Below are positions 10,440-22,235 of a DNA stretch of 64,000 nucleotides, in pieces. The stretch is taken from assembly GCA_963575745.1 (NCBI GenBank), contig CAUYUJ010020607.1:88501-152500 (forward strand). The letters run 5' to 3'. Made by a program: the position numbers and the translations under genes. The notes under the pieces are model-generated. The model did not search any database and was not told the DNA's origin. It saw only the letters and a list, made by a program, of their open reading frames with translations. Source of the stretch: Prorocentrum cordatum. Its lineage: Eukaryota; Sar; Dinophyceae; Prorocentrales; Prorocentraceae. Position 1 is the first letter of the stretch, and every line of letters starts with the position of its first letter.

Positions 10440-13300
10440 GTCGGGGGGGCTGCGATCGGCGAAGCTGTCGCCACTTTCGAGGGCTGCTGGTGGGTCCAGC
10501 GGAGTGAGGCACCGCGCAGATCTGAGCGAGACTTCGCCGTTCCGGGGGGGCTGCGATCTGCGACATTGTCGCCACTTTCGAGGGCTGCTGGTGGGTCCAG
10601 CGGAGTGAAGCACCGCGCAGATCTGAGCGAAACCTCGCCGTCCCTGGGGGGCTGCGATCTGCGAAATTGTCGCCACATTCGAGAGCTGCTGGTGGGTCCA
10701 GCGGAGTGAGGCACCGCGCAGATCTGAGCGAGACCTCGCCGTCCCTGGGGTGGGGGTGGGGGGGGGGCTGCGATCTGTGAAATTGTCGCCACTTTCGAGG
10801 GCTGCTGGTGGGTCCAGTGGGGTGAGGCACCGCGCAGATCTGAGCGAGACCTCGCCGTCCCTGGGGGGCTGCGATCTGCAAAGCTGTCGCCACTTTCGAG
10901 GGCTGCTGGTGGGTCCAGCGGAGTGAGGCACCGCGCAGATCTGAGCCAAGCCTCGCCGTCCCTGGGGGGCTGCGATCTGCGAAATTGTCGCCTCTTTCGA
11001 GGGCTGCTGGTGGGTCCAGTGTAGTGAGGCACCGCGCAGATCTGAGCGAGACCTCGCCGTCCCCAGGGGGGGGGGTCTGCGATCTGCGATTTTTTCTACA
11101 TTTTCGAGGGCTGGTGGTGGGTCCAGCGGAGTGAGGCACCGCGCAGATCTGAGCGAGACCTCGCCGTCCCTGGGGGGGGGGGGGCTGCGATCGGCGAAGC
11201 TGTCGCCACATTCGAGGGCTGCTGGTGGGTCCAGCGGAGTGATGCACCGCGCAGATCTGAGCGAGACTTCGCCGTCCCTGGGGGGGGGCTGCGACCTGCG
11301 ACATTGTCGCCACTTTCGAGGGCTGCTGGTGGGTCCATCGGAGTGAGGCTTTGCGCAGATCTGAGCGAGACCTCGCCGTCCCTGGGGGGGGGGGCTAAGA
11401 TCTGCGAAGCTGTCGCCACATTCGAGGGCTGCTGGTGGGTCCAGCGGAGTGAGGCACCGCGCAGATCTGAGCCAAACCTCGCCGTCCCTGGGGGGCTGCG
11501 ACCTGTGACATTGTCGCCACTTTTGAGGGCTGCTGGTGGGTCCAGCGGAGTGAGGCACCGCGCAAATCTGATCGAGACCTTGACGTCCACAGGGGGGGGG
11601 AGGGAGCTGCGATCGGCGAAGCTGTCGCCACTTTCTCGAGGGCTGCTGGTGGGTCCAGCGGAGTGGGGCACCGCGCAGATCTGAGAGAGACCTCGCCGTC
11701 CCTGGGGGGCTGCGATCTGCGACATTGTCGCCACTTTGGAGGGCTGCTGGTGGGTCCAGCGGAGTGAGGCACCGCGCAGATCTGAGCCAAACCTCGCAGT
11801 CCCTGGGGGGTTGGGGTAGGGGGGGCTGCGATCTGCGAAATTGTCGCCATTTTCGAGGGCTGCTGGTGGGTCCAGCGGAGTGCACCGCGCAGATCTGAGC
11901 CAAACCTCGCCGTCCCTGGGGGGTTGGGGGGGGGGCTGCGATCTGCGAAATTGTCGCCACTTTCGAGGGCTGCTGGTGGGTCCAGCGGAGTGAGGCACCG
12001 CGCAGATCTGAGCCAAGCCTCGCCGTCTCTGGGGGGCTGCGATCTGCGAAATTGTCGCCTCTTTCGAGGGCTGCTGGTGGGTCCAGTGGAGTGAGGCACC
12101 GCGCAGATCTGAGCGAGACCTCGCCGTCCCCAGGGGGGGGCTGCGATCTGCGATTTTTTCTACACTTTCGAGGGCTGCTGGTGGGTCCAGCGGAGTGAGG
12201 CACCGCGCAGATCTGAGCGAGACCTCGCCGTCCCTGGGGGGGGGGCTGCGATCTGCGAAGGTGTCGCCTCTTTCGATGGCTGCTGGTGGGTCCAGCGGAG
12301 TGATGCACCGCGCAGATCTGAGCGAGACTTCGCCATCCCTGGGGGGGCTGCGATCGGCGCAATTGTCGCCACTTTCGAGGGCTGCTGGTGGGTCCAGCGG
12401 AGTGAGGCTTTCCGCAGATCTGAGCGAGACCTCGCCGTCCCTGGGGGGCTGCGATCTGCGAATTTGTCTCACTTTCGAGGGCTGCTGGTGGGTCCAGCGG
12501 AGTGAGGCACCGCGCAAATCTGATCGAGACCTTGACGTCCACAGGGGGGGCTAAGATCTGCGAAGCTGTCGCCACATTCGAGGGCTGCTGGTGGGTCCAG
12601 CGGAGTGAGGCACCGCGCAGATCTGAGCGAGACCTCGCCGTCCCTGGGGGGCTGCGACCTGCGACATTGTCGCCACTTTTGAGGGCTGCTGGTGGGTCCA
12701 GCGGAGTGAGGCACCGCGCAAATCTGATCGAGACCTTGCCGTCCACAGGGGGGGGGAGGGGGCTGCGATCGGCGAAGCTGTCGCCACTTTCGAGGGCTGC
12801 TGGTGGGTCCAGCGGAGTGGGGCACCGCGCAGATCTGAGCCAAACCTCGCCGTCCCTGGGGGGTTGGGGTGGGGGGGCTGCGATCTGCGACATTGTCGCC
12901 ACTTTCGAGGGCTGCTGGTGGGTCCAGTGGGGTGAGGCACCGCGCAGATCTGAGCCAAACCTCGCCGTCCCTGGGGGGTTGGGGTGGGGGGGGGCTGCGA
13001 TCTGCGAAATTGTCGCCACTTTCGAGGGCTGCTGGTTGGTCCAGTGGGGTGAGGCACCGCGCAGATCTGAGCCAAACCTCGCCGTCCCTGGGGGGCTGCG
13101 ATCTGCGAAATTGTCGCCACTTTCGAAGGCTGCTGGTGGGTCCAGCGGAGTGAGGCACGGTGCAGATCTGAGCGGGAGCTCGCCGTCCTTGGGGGGCTGC
13201 GATCTGCGGAGCTGTCGCCACTTTCGAGGGCTGCTGGTGGGTCCAGCGGAGTGAGGCACCACGCAGATCTACCGGGACCTCGCCATCCCTGTGGGGCTGC
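10440..13300. repeat. Satellite array, about 27 units of about 106 bp
   Basis: Each unit carries GCTGCTGGTGGGTCCAGCGG, then GTGAGGCACCGCGCAGATCT, a CTCGCCGTCCCTGGGG segment with a variable G run, and a TGCGATCTGCGAAATTGTCG segment. The unit marker recurs from about 10481 to 13230. Length varies with the G run (5-13 G) and small indels. Very long open frames on the minus strand (over 900 codons) result from the absence of stops in the unit and are not genes. Confidence 0.95.
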
Positions 13301-15240
13301 GAGCCTCACGAATGCCGTTCGCAGAATTCAATGCGCCCATATCACGTCATCACCTCTGTATAACGTGTCCCAGGCTACCCGTGCCCCGCATTGCGCAGGG
13401 GTTGGGTACGTCGCCAGGGTAATCTCTCAGGGCCACCTTGGCGCCCGACGGGGGGCAGGCGGTCATAGGAGCCAACATATGGCCTTTTGGGGTCCATGGG
13501 CCACGGAGTGCGTGCAGGGTGTGCCGAATCGGAGCTCCCTTGACCCGTCTGAAGGGTCAGCTGAGGGCCTCTGGGAGTCCATGAGACACGATATTCGCGA
13601 GGCGTCTACCGCATTGAGGCTCCCTTCACCGTGGATCGCCCATGGAGTTCCACGGGACATGGAACGGTTGAGTTCCCAAGGAGCCGTCTCAGGGGCCAGC
13701 AGGGCACCCGTGATGCACCAACTACATGAAGGGTGCGCCGAGTGGCTCTCAGGATAGTCTGCGTGCAACTCCCTAGTGTTTCATGTGCCTCGGAGACCTG
13801 GGGGCGCAGGAGCTGCGTGAGTGGGGTGTCGAATTGAGGCCCTCGTGGCCCTGGGGGCACAGACCATTTGCATGTTTTGCATGTCCCAGGATGACATACC
13901 AAGATTAGCGGACGGAATGCGCGAAACTCTTTTTAGCACACATTTACTCATGCATCTCGCCATCCTCCGTGTCATCATCATTTTCGCATCTACCCTCTTG
14001 GGTCAACACGGCTGGGGCCCGCAGAGGGCCAGCCGAATTCGGTGGCCCCCTTGCGGGCCCTCGCCGTGTTAGACTTCGAGACAAGCTTATGATATTCAGG
14101 ATGATGGAGAAGAGTGAGGATGCGTACGTAAAGGCATGCTAGGAGCGGCTTCGCGCATTCAGCCGGCCAACTCCATTAGTCCTCAGGGGGGCACGTGGAA
14201 AATACAAGTGAAATGTCCCCCCATCTCTCGGCCCACGCGCGTGACAGCTCCTGGGATACGTCAAACACACAAGCGAGATGCAGCCTCTGGGCTGCTAGAG
14301 CCTGATTTCGTTACACCTCTCACGCATTTTCTGTCTGGCAATGTTCTGCGACGCGTGCAAATGCGAGTGAGCAACCCCTTATGGCTACGAAACTTCCATC
14401 TCGGCACGCCTCTCACGCATCTCGTCTGAGACACGTGAAACTACGAGAAACTACGAGTGATCTGCGCTCCGAGGGCCACGAATAGCTCAATCCTACACTC
14501 CCCTCGCGCATTTCTTTCCCACACTCTACTGGGGCACGTGCAGATACGCGTGATCTGCGCTCTCAGACTCTTGGGACACGTACGCAACTAGTGATTTGAA
14601 CCTCGAGGCTCTTGGGCGACGTACAAATAAGAGTGAATGTTCTTCCATTTCGATGGAACCTCAATTCGGCACACCCCTCACGCACTTCGTGAATGTTGGG
14701 CGCTCAGCTGGCCCCCGTGAAGGCTCTTTGGAACCTCAATTCGGCACACCCCTCATGCACGTCGTGCCCTATTCCCAAAGGGCCTTTAGCTGGCCTCCAA
14801 GACCGCTTAAACCCCAAAGGGGCGGAAGTACGCCCCAAAGAAAATTGCAACAGTTGGTCCCGACCCTCGTCGAAGCAGTATTCACAATACCCCCTGATGG
14901 GAAGATCGGCGTGCAAGCTTTCCCCGGGGGAAATTCGCACGCAGATTTCACATTTTGTGGGTCTTTAGTATGGCTTCGACGTGGGTCGGTACCGCTCGTT
15001 ACAACTGTTCCCGGGCCATCTTAGCGTCCCTGGGGAAGGGGGGGGGGGGCAGGCGGCTTTAGGATCCAACAGATGGCCTCTGGGGTCCATGGGCCACGAA
15101 GTGCGTGAGGGGTGCGCCAAGTCGAGGCTCCTCTGAACAGTCTGAAGGATCAGCCGAGTGCCCCTGGGAGTCCATGGCGCACGGCGTGCGTACGGGTTTG
15201 CTCCGAGTTGAGACTCCGTTCGGCCGTCTTGAGGGCCGGC
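13300..15240. repeat. Degenerate spacer with loose 100-bp similarity units
   Basis: Phrases such as TTCGGCACACCCCTCACGCA and CTGGGAGTCCATG recur (about 13555 and 15130; 14395; 14660; 14740). This suggests an old, decayed tandem or dispersed repeat. No gene recognised. Confidence 0.4.
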
Positions 15241-16390
15241 TACTCCCCCCCGGAGGAGGGATCAAAGGGAAGGGCCTTCCTTTTGACGCGATTGCGACGT
15301 AGCCCGATTTCCATCGGGCAGGTGGTCCTGAGGAAGAGGGCCCAGTGTGGCCACAGGGGAACAGGACGCTTCGAATGAGAACGTGAATGTTGCAGGTTTC
15401 GTTTCAGACGGAGCAAGGGAACGGAGGAGGTTCGACGTTGGCTTGGCCCGTCTGCCGTTGCAAGCGTGGTAGCGGAGTCTTCTTTGGTTCGGACGCCTGC
15501 TGGATTACCTTCCGTCGACTCCTCGCCACACAGCAGTACTCCACTGTTACGTGTCGCAGTACTCTCCAGAGATACCGTGCTTCCCATCGCGAGCCGACGA
15601 ACAGTCCAAATGCCGTCCCCTGGCAGCCCCAACCAGGTCTTCCTCGCAAGGGACGGTGGTACAATGTCAGTGCCGTGTGCTTGGAGATGACTTGAAAGCT
15701 GGTGGAATCGAGTCGTTCGGTTAGGACCCCCAGTGTAAGACGAGCAGCGCGCGAACAGCAGTTCCCCTTCCGCTCTAATCCCCTGCATCGTGGCTCGTGG
15801 CGCCTCCTCTGGCTACCCCTGTCCTCTCAACCAACCCCCAAAGAGGCCAGTGTGGAGCCCTTGCAGCAAAACTCTGATTCCTCGCAGCCCACGAGCCTAA
15901 GACCAAGCCTTCTCTCTCGCAGGGTACTCTGGCAAGGCTCGCTCCTGGGAGAGCACAGCGCCGTCTCCCCAGGAGACCTTCCGCAAGCAGTTCAATTTCT
16001 TCCAGGGAAGATATCTCTCCAGGGTGGGAGCTTGCCTTGTCTTCGCGCCGTGCTGAACTCGATATTTGCTATCCTCTTGATCCGCTTTCGAGTCACAGTC
16101 ATTCCTCTCGTCGCCCTCGTCATCCTGCTTGCAGCTGTGCTGGCCTTCTCTAGTGCCCGTGATTAGTGGTAGCGCCACGTTACTTACTTAGATGGCAGCA
16201 GAAATTGTTCTCGCGATTGTGGGGCCGCATCCTTAAGAGGCCAATGCGTAGACATGTTCCGTTTTTTTGTTTAGATTCGCGCCTTTCTCGCGGTCTCTGG
16301 CACTCGGTAATCTTGTGCTTTCTTTGCTTGTTTGTTTCTTTGTTTATTTGATAGTTGGTTTCATTATTGTTTTTCTTGTGCGTGTGTGTA
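15240..16390. other. Unassigned sequence upstream of a possible exon
   Basis: Non-repetitive, moderately GC-rich. Open frames of 60-180 codons occur on both strands with no recognisable motif. The last 150 bp before 16394 are T-rich and end in TGTGTGTACAG, which looks like a splice acceptor tract. Confidence 0.35.
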
Positions 16391-16393
16391 CAG

Positions 16394-16809
16394 TTATGCT
16401 CCCCATTGTCAGGCGACCCTGCACGGACAGCTGCGCCGTCTCCGCGCTGCGCCTGCAGCGGGCCGCGATGCGAAGCTGTCGTGCTCGTCTACTCTTCCGG
16501 CATGGTGTCCAGCTTTCGTCCTCCCATGCGCACGAGCCACCTCGCAGCTGCGCATTGAGCTGCTGGCCTCGACCGTCTACCGCCACAGCTCTTGCGTGCT
16601 GTGCTGCCCTGGCTGCCCAGCGTCACACCCTGAGGGCCGAGAGGAAGAGCTTCGTGCACGTTTTGTTCCGGCCTTTCCGCGGGAGCTGTGCTTCGTGCGC
16701 CTCGACACCCGCATGGCCGTTCGGCGCTTTCCGCGCGCATCCGCAGATCCCGCGCTTCTCTGCACGCGTCTGCTTTCAGACAGACCCACTGCCTTCGACG
16801 TCAGGTGGT
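16394..16809 (+). CDS. Possible exon of unknown protein
   Basis: The segment follows a long T-rich tract ending TGTGTGTACAG, a plausible 3' splice site, and carries one uninterrupted frame of about 138 codons beginning with YAPHCQATLHGQL and ending at the TAA at 16807-16809. A TCAG|GTGG step that could act as a donor lies at 16801-16808. The frame is Arg/Ala/Cys-rich and includes a CVLCCPGCP cysteine cluster at roughly residue 75, not a recognised zinc finger. I do not recognise the family and no neighbouring exon was found. It could be a chance open frame in GC-rich DNA: the other plus-strand frames here are also long. Confidence 0.25.
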
Positions 16810-16979
16810 AATTCAACGAACCGTGGCCCGCAGCAGTGTTCGCTGTGACGCTGTCGTCTGGCCGTTGGAGAAAAAGTTTTCGTGTGTCATCGGGGTTGGA
16901 CTGTCTCGGTGGTCGTAGGCAGCGTGGGGACATTGACCGGCGTCCTTCTGTCGTCGTGGGATTGTACAGCATATTGCGT

Positions 16980-17004
16980 TGTGTGTGTGTGTGTGCGTGT
17001 GTGT

Positions 17005-17051
<47 letters not shown>

Positions 17052-17052
17052 G
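16980..17052 (+). repeat. (GT)n microsatellite
   Basis: GTGTGTGT with a few GC interruptions, then a duplicated CCATGCACTGTGG. Confidence 0.95.
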
Positions 17053-17334
17053 AAGCGTTGGCCATGCACTGTGGCCATGCACTGTGGCCTTTTGTAGGTC
17101 CAATTGAGTAGGATAGCGCTCCACCGTGTGTCAAAGCTCGTCCGCGTCGTATCCAGAGCTATCGTAGGTATTGAAATTACGACTTGGAAATTCTGCTTCA
17201 ATTAATTGCTTCGCTCATTCTGTTGGCCCATTTCGCATCACTATTGGCGGGTGGTTCTGCAAAATGGTTCAAGAGAGCTGCGCCAGAGTTTCGAGACCCG
17301 CCCAGACACTTTAATAGGGGAAAGCTCGATATGT

Positions 17335-17560
17335 CGGGTCGAATTTCCCCTCTGGGGGCGCTCGCAGGAGCTTCGGGAGCCCTCCGGGGAAACCTCTTGG
17401 GCTGTCTTGTGGGTCTTCTTGGCCGTCCCGGACTCGTCCTCGGGGTCTCTTGGTTGTCTTGGGACGATTTGGTGGCCTCCTGGGCTGTCAGTGGCAGCCA
17501 GCAACGCGAAAAAGCGGCACCGCCAACATCGTCCGAAATTCTTGGCGATGTCTTTGGGGA
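17335..17560 (+). repeat. Dispersed CTTGGGG-type repeat block 8
   Basis: Forward units such as CTCTTGGGCTGTCTTGTGGG and GGTCTCTTGGTTGTCTTGGG, immediately upstream of the gag-like remnant. Confidence 0.6.
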
Positions 17561-17578
17561 CCACGTGGGTGCTCGTAA

Positions 17579-19491
17579 ATGCCAGGCTTCGGCGCGCTGA
17601 GGGCCCTTGCTACCTGGCCCGGTGGCGGCGCTCTGCGCGGCCTTGGCGGCGGCGGGCCTTGGCGTTCTGCGGGCGCTGGTGCGCGAAGCCGTGGCCGAGG
17701 CGGCGCGTGTGGCCGAGGCGGCGCGTGTGGCGTTCGCAGGGCACTGCAGTGCCCCCCTGCCTGCCACCAGGCGCCGTGCGCGCTCTGCCCAGGCTGCCCG
17801 GCGCGCGTGTGTGCTGCTGGCGGTGGTTTCGGACCCGGCGGAAGCGCCTGTGGAGGTGGCTGCCCTGGCTGGCTGCCCTGGCAGTGGCCATCATTACTGG
17901 GCGCTGGAACGTGTCGACGGAGGCGCCGCCGCGTGCGGCCGTGCCGCAATATGTCGACACGCAACGAGAGATGGCCGAGAACCCGCCTGCTGGTGCAGTT
18001 CGACGACGATGAGTGGACTCATGAACGGTTGTTGCTCTGGGACAGATGATGCTGGAGGGCACGGAGCTGGCTTGAGAGGTGCGACGGGTTCGACGTCTTC
18101 CAGCCGCGCGGGGGGCCCACCTCGGCGCGGACCCCGACGGCGTGGAGGATTGGCACGGCGGCGAGTGCGGCCTGGACTTCGGTGTGCTGGAGGGTGCCCG
18201 GCGCCGCTTGAGGGGCAAACGGTCCCTGGCCGTGGCCCCCCGTCTCCCCAAGTTCCTGGGGGCGAGGCGGCCAGCCGCCCGACGCTGGGCCCGCCGCCGT
18301 TGGCCGACTCGGACTCGGTGTTGCTGGTGGCGGAGGTGGTGGCGGGCGGCGGCTACTGGCTGGGCGACGAGGTGGCGCCCGGCCCCCGCCATGTGGGGGC
18401 GGCGGGCTGACGGCCACCCCGTCCTCTGCGAGCGCGTGCCGGCCAGCGAGGTCATGGACTGGCGGCCCCAGGCCCTTGGCAGTGCTGGGCGCGCGGGCGA
18501 CCCCCTACTGCTTCCCGCCAGCCGAGGGGTCGCAGCCCCGCCTTGCCGACCTCCGCGAGGCGCTTGCCGATCGACTTCGCGAGGCGTGGAGGGCGCGCCC
18601 GCGCCGCGTGGCGTGGAGGTTGGCCTCCTTGCGGGTTGCGTGCGCGCAGTCACCGTGGAGTGGAACGATCAAGGCGTTCGCTCCAAGGAGTGGCGTTGCG
18701 CCGCGGGCGAGAGCAGCGTGGAGGCCCCGGGCGGTTGCGAGCTGCGCGGGGCCAGCTTTGCCCTGCGCACGCAGCATGGCAGAGACCGCAAAACGTGGAT
18801 GAACGATTTCTGCCGGGAGTGCGGAGTGAGCCAGCGAGATCGGGCATGGCGCGAGCTGCGTTGCCTGGTGACGACCTTCTGGCAGGCCGGGAGCTCCGAC
18901 GCCCTGAACCATGGCGGCCTGGCCTGCCTGGAGATGGTGGCGCGTCGAGTGGCTCAGATCAGCGAGGCCCGCCGCGTGGCGCCCAGGCAGCTGGCCGCGT
19001 GGGGGGCCGGCAGGTTCTTGACGGGTGCGAGCGACCCTTTCGACGTGGCGTCGCCCGAGCTCCGCAACTTCGCGCGAATTGGGCTGCCCGCAACGAAGCC
19101 GAGCGCTTTTCGGCCCTGGGTTGCAGCCGGGCGCTGGGGCCGTGCAGCTCGGCCCTGTATGGGCCCTGTCTTGAAGCGCAAGCGGCAGGTCTCCGCCAGG
19201 CTGGTGAGGCGCCTGCCGAGGGTCGGCGTGGCGTTTGCCGAGGGTCGGTCATTTCGACGGCGCGGCGCTTGCGTTTCTGCGAGGCACGAACGGGGAGCGA
19301 CGTTGTTGCGCGAGCGCCAGCGTGGCACAGCAGCGTCATGGCTGCGCTGCGGGAGGGCGGCTCAAGCCCGCCCACGCGCGCCTGGCGGCGGCGGCGTTGG
19401 CGGCGCCGTCGTGTTTCGCCCACTGTTTGGCGCGTGCATGACCTGTGTGGGGGAGCGAGCTGGTTTGTGGCCTTTCAAGTTTATAACCTAA
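17579..19491 (+). pseudogene. Degenerate gag-like retroelement reading frame
   Basis: A GC-rich stretch whose best protein signal moves between frames. About 17760-17820 encodes a cysteine cluster (CALCPGCPARVC). About 17985-18049 has VQFDDDEWTHERLLLW. About 18303-18380 has SDSVLLVAEVVAGGGYWLG. From 18420 on, one frame carries WMNDFCRECGVSQRDRAWRE, ALNHGGLACLEMVARRVAQI and TGASDPFDVASPELRNFA. These resemble, from memory, the gag-like N-terminal part of LTR-type retroelement proteins common in dinoflagellates. I cannot confirm that by search. No integrase or reverse transcriptase follows before 19500. The frame changes at about 18050, 18300 and 18415 look like small indels, not introns, so this is most likely a dead fragment. 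Confidence 0.4.
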
Positions 19492-19499
19492 TATGCGAT

Positions 19500-20100
19500 A
19501 ATCTAGTGAACCGTATCGTATTGCATGTACACGATATCGTATAATATTTTTGAGCTTCGGGTTTGATCGCGAAGCGGGGCCCTCAGTCGGGCCCGCTCAT
19601 GCCCTGTGAGCTTCAGTGGCGAATCTCCAGGGCCTCGCTGGCAACCAAACACGGTTTTCGCCGAGTGTGCGGAGCTCTCTTTGGCCCTGGGGCCCTCCGT
19701 GGTTTTCCGTGCCGCGACGGCGTGCATCCTCTGGCACCCGCATGCGAATCTCATTTGTTCAGACTGCATCCGCGGCTTCTCCCGCGCCTCCCTCCGTTCC
19801 CCTCGCGTCCGCTTCGCGCTTTTGCGTCGTCTCTGGAGTGGCTTTCTGGTGCCCGACCGCCGCGTGAGTCTCTCGGCCGCGCGCCAAACAACGTTTGTCG
19901 GTGCTTTTCGTCGTCGTCCGTCCTCGGCCCCACCCCGCCGCTTGGCGCTGCCCTCCCCTCCCTCTACGCCTCGCCGCTCCGTCGTGCAAGAACCATGGCG
20001 CATGTGCCATTTGCTTCTCGTCCTTCCTTCGTTGAGATTTCGAGCGAGATTGAGCATGTGCGGCTTCCTGCCCCCTCTGGTCGTTTGGCGCCTTGAGCGG
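19500..20100. other. Unassigned spacer after the gag-like remnant
   Basis: A short AT-rich patch (19490-19560) contains imperfect inverted GTATCGTAT / ATATCGTAT words. The rest is GC-rich with overlapping open frames on both strands and no motif. Confidence 0.35.
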
Positions 20101-20310
20101 GCCGTTGATTGTTCAGGGGCCGTTTTCGGCGCCTCGTCGGGCCGTCTTGAGGCGTGTCCGAGGGCCCGTCCATCGGCTGCGGGAGGTGGTTCACGGGGGG
20201 CGCCGCAGAGCCTCCCTCCAGAGGGCATGAGAGGGAAGTGGCCTCAGGCGATCTCGGACTCCTTCTGGAGCGTTTGGAGGCGGCGTCGTAAGGTCTGAGG
20301 CGGCTGGGAG
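20100..20310 (+). repeat. Short dispersed CTTGGGG-type repeat block
   Basis: Degenerate GGGGCCGTTTTCGGCGCC, GGGCCGTCTTGAGGC units. From 20310 to 21040 I see no gene or clear repeat. Confidence 0.5.
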
Positions 20311-21039
20311 ACGTTCGGCGGACAACCGCGATGCGACAGATTTTGGCAATGCGATGCAGGAAATCCTCCGCAAGAAGACTGGCAACGACCTGGGCGGGCT
20401 TCCCGCCCGACCCGCCAACTGACTACCCGCGGCCCGCCGGGTGTTGTCGGGGGCGCGAGCGCGACGGCGACTGCCGCGCGGCTGCGAACAGGCTGACGGC
20501 TGGATGCCAGAGTCCAAAGCGTTCCGCCGACGTGGAGCCATGTCAGTGCGCAGTGATTAGACAGGACGACAAGCAGCTCCTGGGCGAGCAAAATGTTTAC
20601 ATGGGTCCAGGGGGACGTGCGGCTACGATATCCTAGTCGAATGAGCTGTGGCATGCCCTGGTGTGATTGCCTCGGTGTGCCGCTTGTATTCGAAGATTCG
20701 CATCGGGACTTTGGCTGCGCGCGCACTCTTGCGCTGAACAATGCGGGGGAGGGGCGTTTGTATCAACGGCGTGGCTCGGCGCGACCGGCCTCTGCCACGG
20801 CGCGCCCCCGAATTTGCAGAGCCGCGAAGGGCTCCGCGCTGGCAGAAATGCCGGGGCCGCGGGGATGCGCAAGCGGGCCCAGGCCCAAAGCGCACGCGTT
20901 GACCACCGATGTAGTGTCTTTCCTGCGAGCTGCCAGCGCCCATCCGTGGCGCCTTGCCTGAAAGCCTTTCGTTTTCATTTGTGCTGAGCTCGGGGTCAGC
21001 CTGAGCAGGCCCAGGAGTCAACCGCAAATGTCTTCGCCC

Positions 21040-21475
21040 AGCTTTTCGGCCCTCTCTGGGCCATTCTGGAGGTCTTTGGGGTGGGCCCTCTTAGGACCGT
21101 TCCGGGGCCATCTTGGAGGACGTCGATAAAAGCAGGGCGGCGTTAATCAGGCCCCCCCATTGAAACTCGAGTGAAGTATGATGGCCCTCTTGGGGCGTTC
21201 TTGGAAGGCCTCGGGCTTTCTTGGTGTCGCATGGGAGCTCTTCTATTCCCCTTCTGGGGCTCTCTTTAGCGATCTTAAACCCACCTTGCGACCTCTAAGG
21301 CCAATCGGAAGCAACACAACGAGAATATGAAACGCACTCAACAACGGTATGTGTCTGTTGTTTTTGGCCTCTCGGGGTATCCTGGATGGTCGCATTGGTC
21401 GCTTGGAGCCGCCTTGAGGCTGTTCTGGGCCTTCTAGTGTCATTCTGGAGGCCATCTTGAGTAATCAGTGTGTAC
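21040..21475 (+). repeat. Dispersed CTTGGGG-type repeat block 9, with junction module
   Basis: Forward units. At 21104-21150 it carries the module GGGGCCATCTTGGAGGACGT, then CGATAAAAGCAGGG and TTAATCAGGCCCCCCC, which recurs at 28541, 36277 and 42070. A second run of units follows at 21180-21470. Confidence 0.7.
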
Positions 21476-21740
21476 TTTGCACCATTTTGGAGGCCACCTT
21501 TTGCACTTTGTGGCCATCTTGGGCTACAGTCAACGCGCCAGTGAGGACGGGCGCCTTCATCTAGGCAGCCCTTGTGTTCTTGCCTCTGCGGCCCGTCCTG
21601 TGTCGTTTTTACCTAACAGCGAAGACTGATAGGTTTCTAGTTGACTCAAAAGAGCTCACAGATCACTCCACAGGGGGGTCCGGGCAGGTGTTGGGGAGTT
21701 GCCGGGCGGCAGGGTGCCGGGCTCGTTTTTCACCAACAGT

Positions 21741-22235
21741 CACACACTTCGTGCTCTTCGACTTCCCAGAACTCCATTCCCAGGCCACATTCTGAATACC
21801 CGGATGCAACAGTCACACACTTCGTGCTCTTCGAGATCCCAGAACGCCATTCCCGGGCCACATTTAGAATAACCGGATGCAACAGTCACACACTTCGTGC
21901 TCTTCGACATCCCAGAACGCCATTCCCGGGCTACATTTTGGATGCCCGGATGCAACAGTCACACACTTCGTGCTCTTCGAGTTCCCAGAACTCCATTCCC
22001 GGGCCACATTTTGGATGCCCGGAGCCAACTGTAGGCCACTTCGTGCTCTTCGAGTTCCCAGAACTCCATTCCCGGGCCACATTTTGAATGCCCGGAGCCA
22101 ACTGTAGGCCACTTCGTGGTCTTCGAGTTCCCAGAACTCCATTCCTGGGCATGATTTTGAATGCCCGGAGCCAACTGTAGGCCACTTCGTGTTCTTCGAG
22201 TTCCCAGAATTCCATTCCCTGGCCACATTTTGAAT
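21741..22235 (+). repeat. 73-bp tandem repeat, 7 copies
   Basis: The phrase TTCGTGCTCTTCGA (with small variants) recurs at 21748, 21821, 21894, 21967, 22040, 22113 and 22186, exactly 73 bp apart. Each unit also has CCAGAACTCCATTCCCGGGC and a TTTTGAATGCCCGGA segment. Two unit subtypes exist (CGGATGCAACAGTCACACAC versus CGGAGCCAACTGTAGGCC). Confidence 0.95.

Noticed and set aside
10374-13262. A 962-codon open frame on the minus strand and other very long frames
   Set aside because: It follows the 106-bp satellite unit exactly, the unit length is not a multiple of three, and several overlapping frames are equally open.
10440-13300. CRISPR-like array
   Set aside because: Units are contiguous with no unique spacers, no cas genes are present and the DNA is eukaryotic.
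19503-20228. A 241-codon basic open frame on the minus strand
   Set aside because: Composition follows GC bias, plus-strand frames are equally long and no motif is visible.
21741-22235. CRISPR-like array in the 73-bp repeats
   Set aside because: The full 73 bp is repeated and there are no variable spacers.
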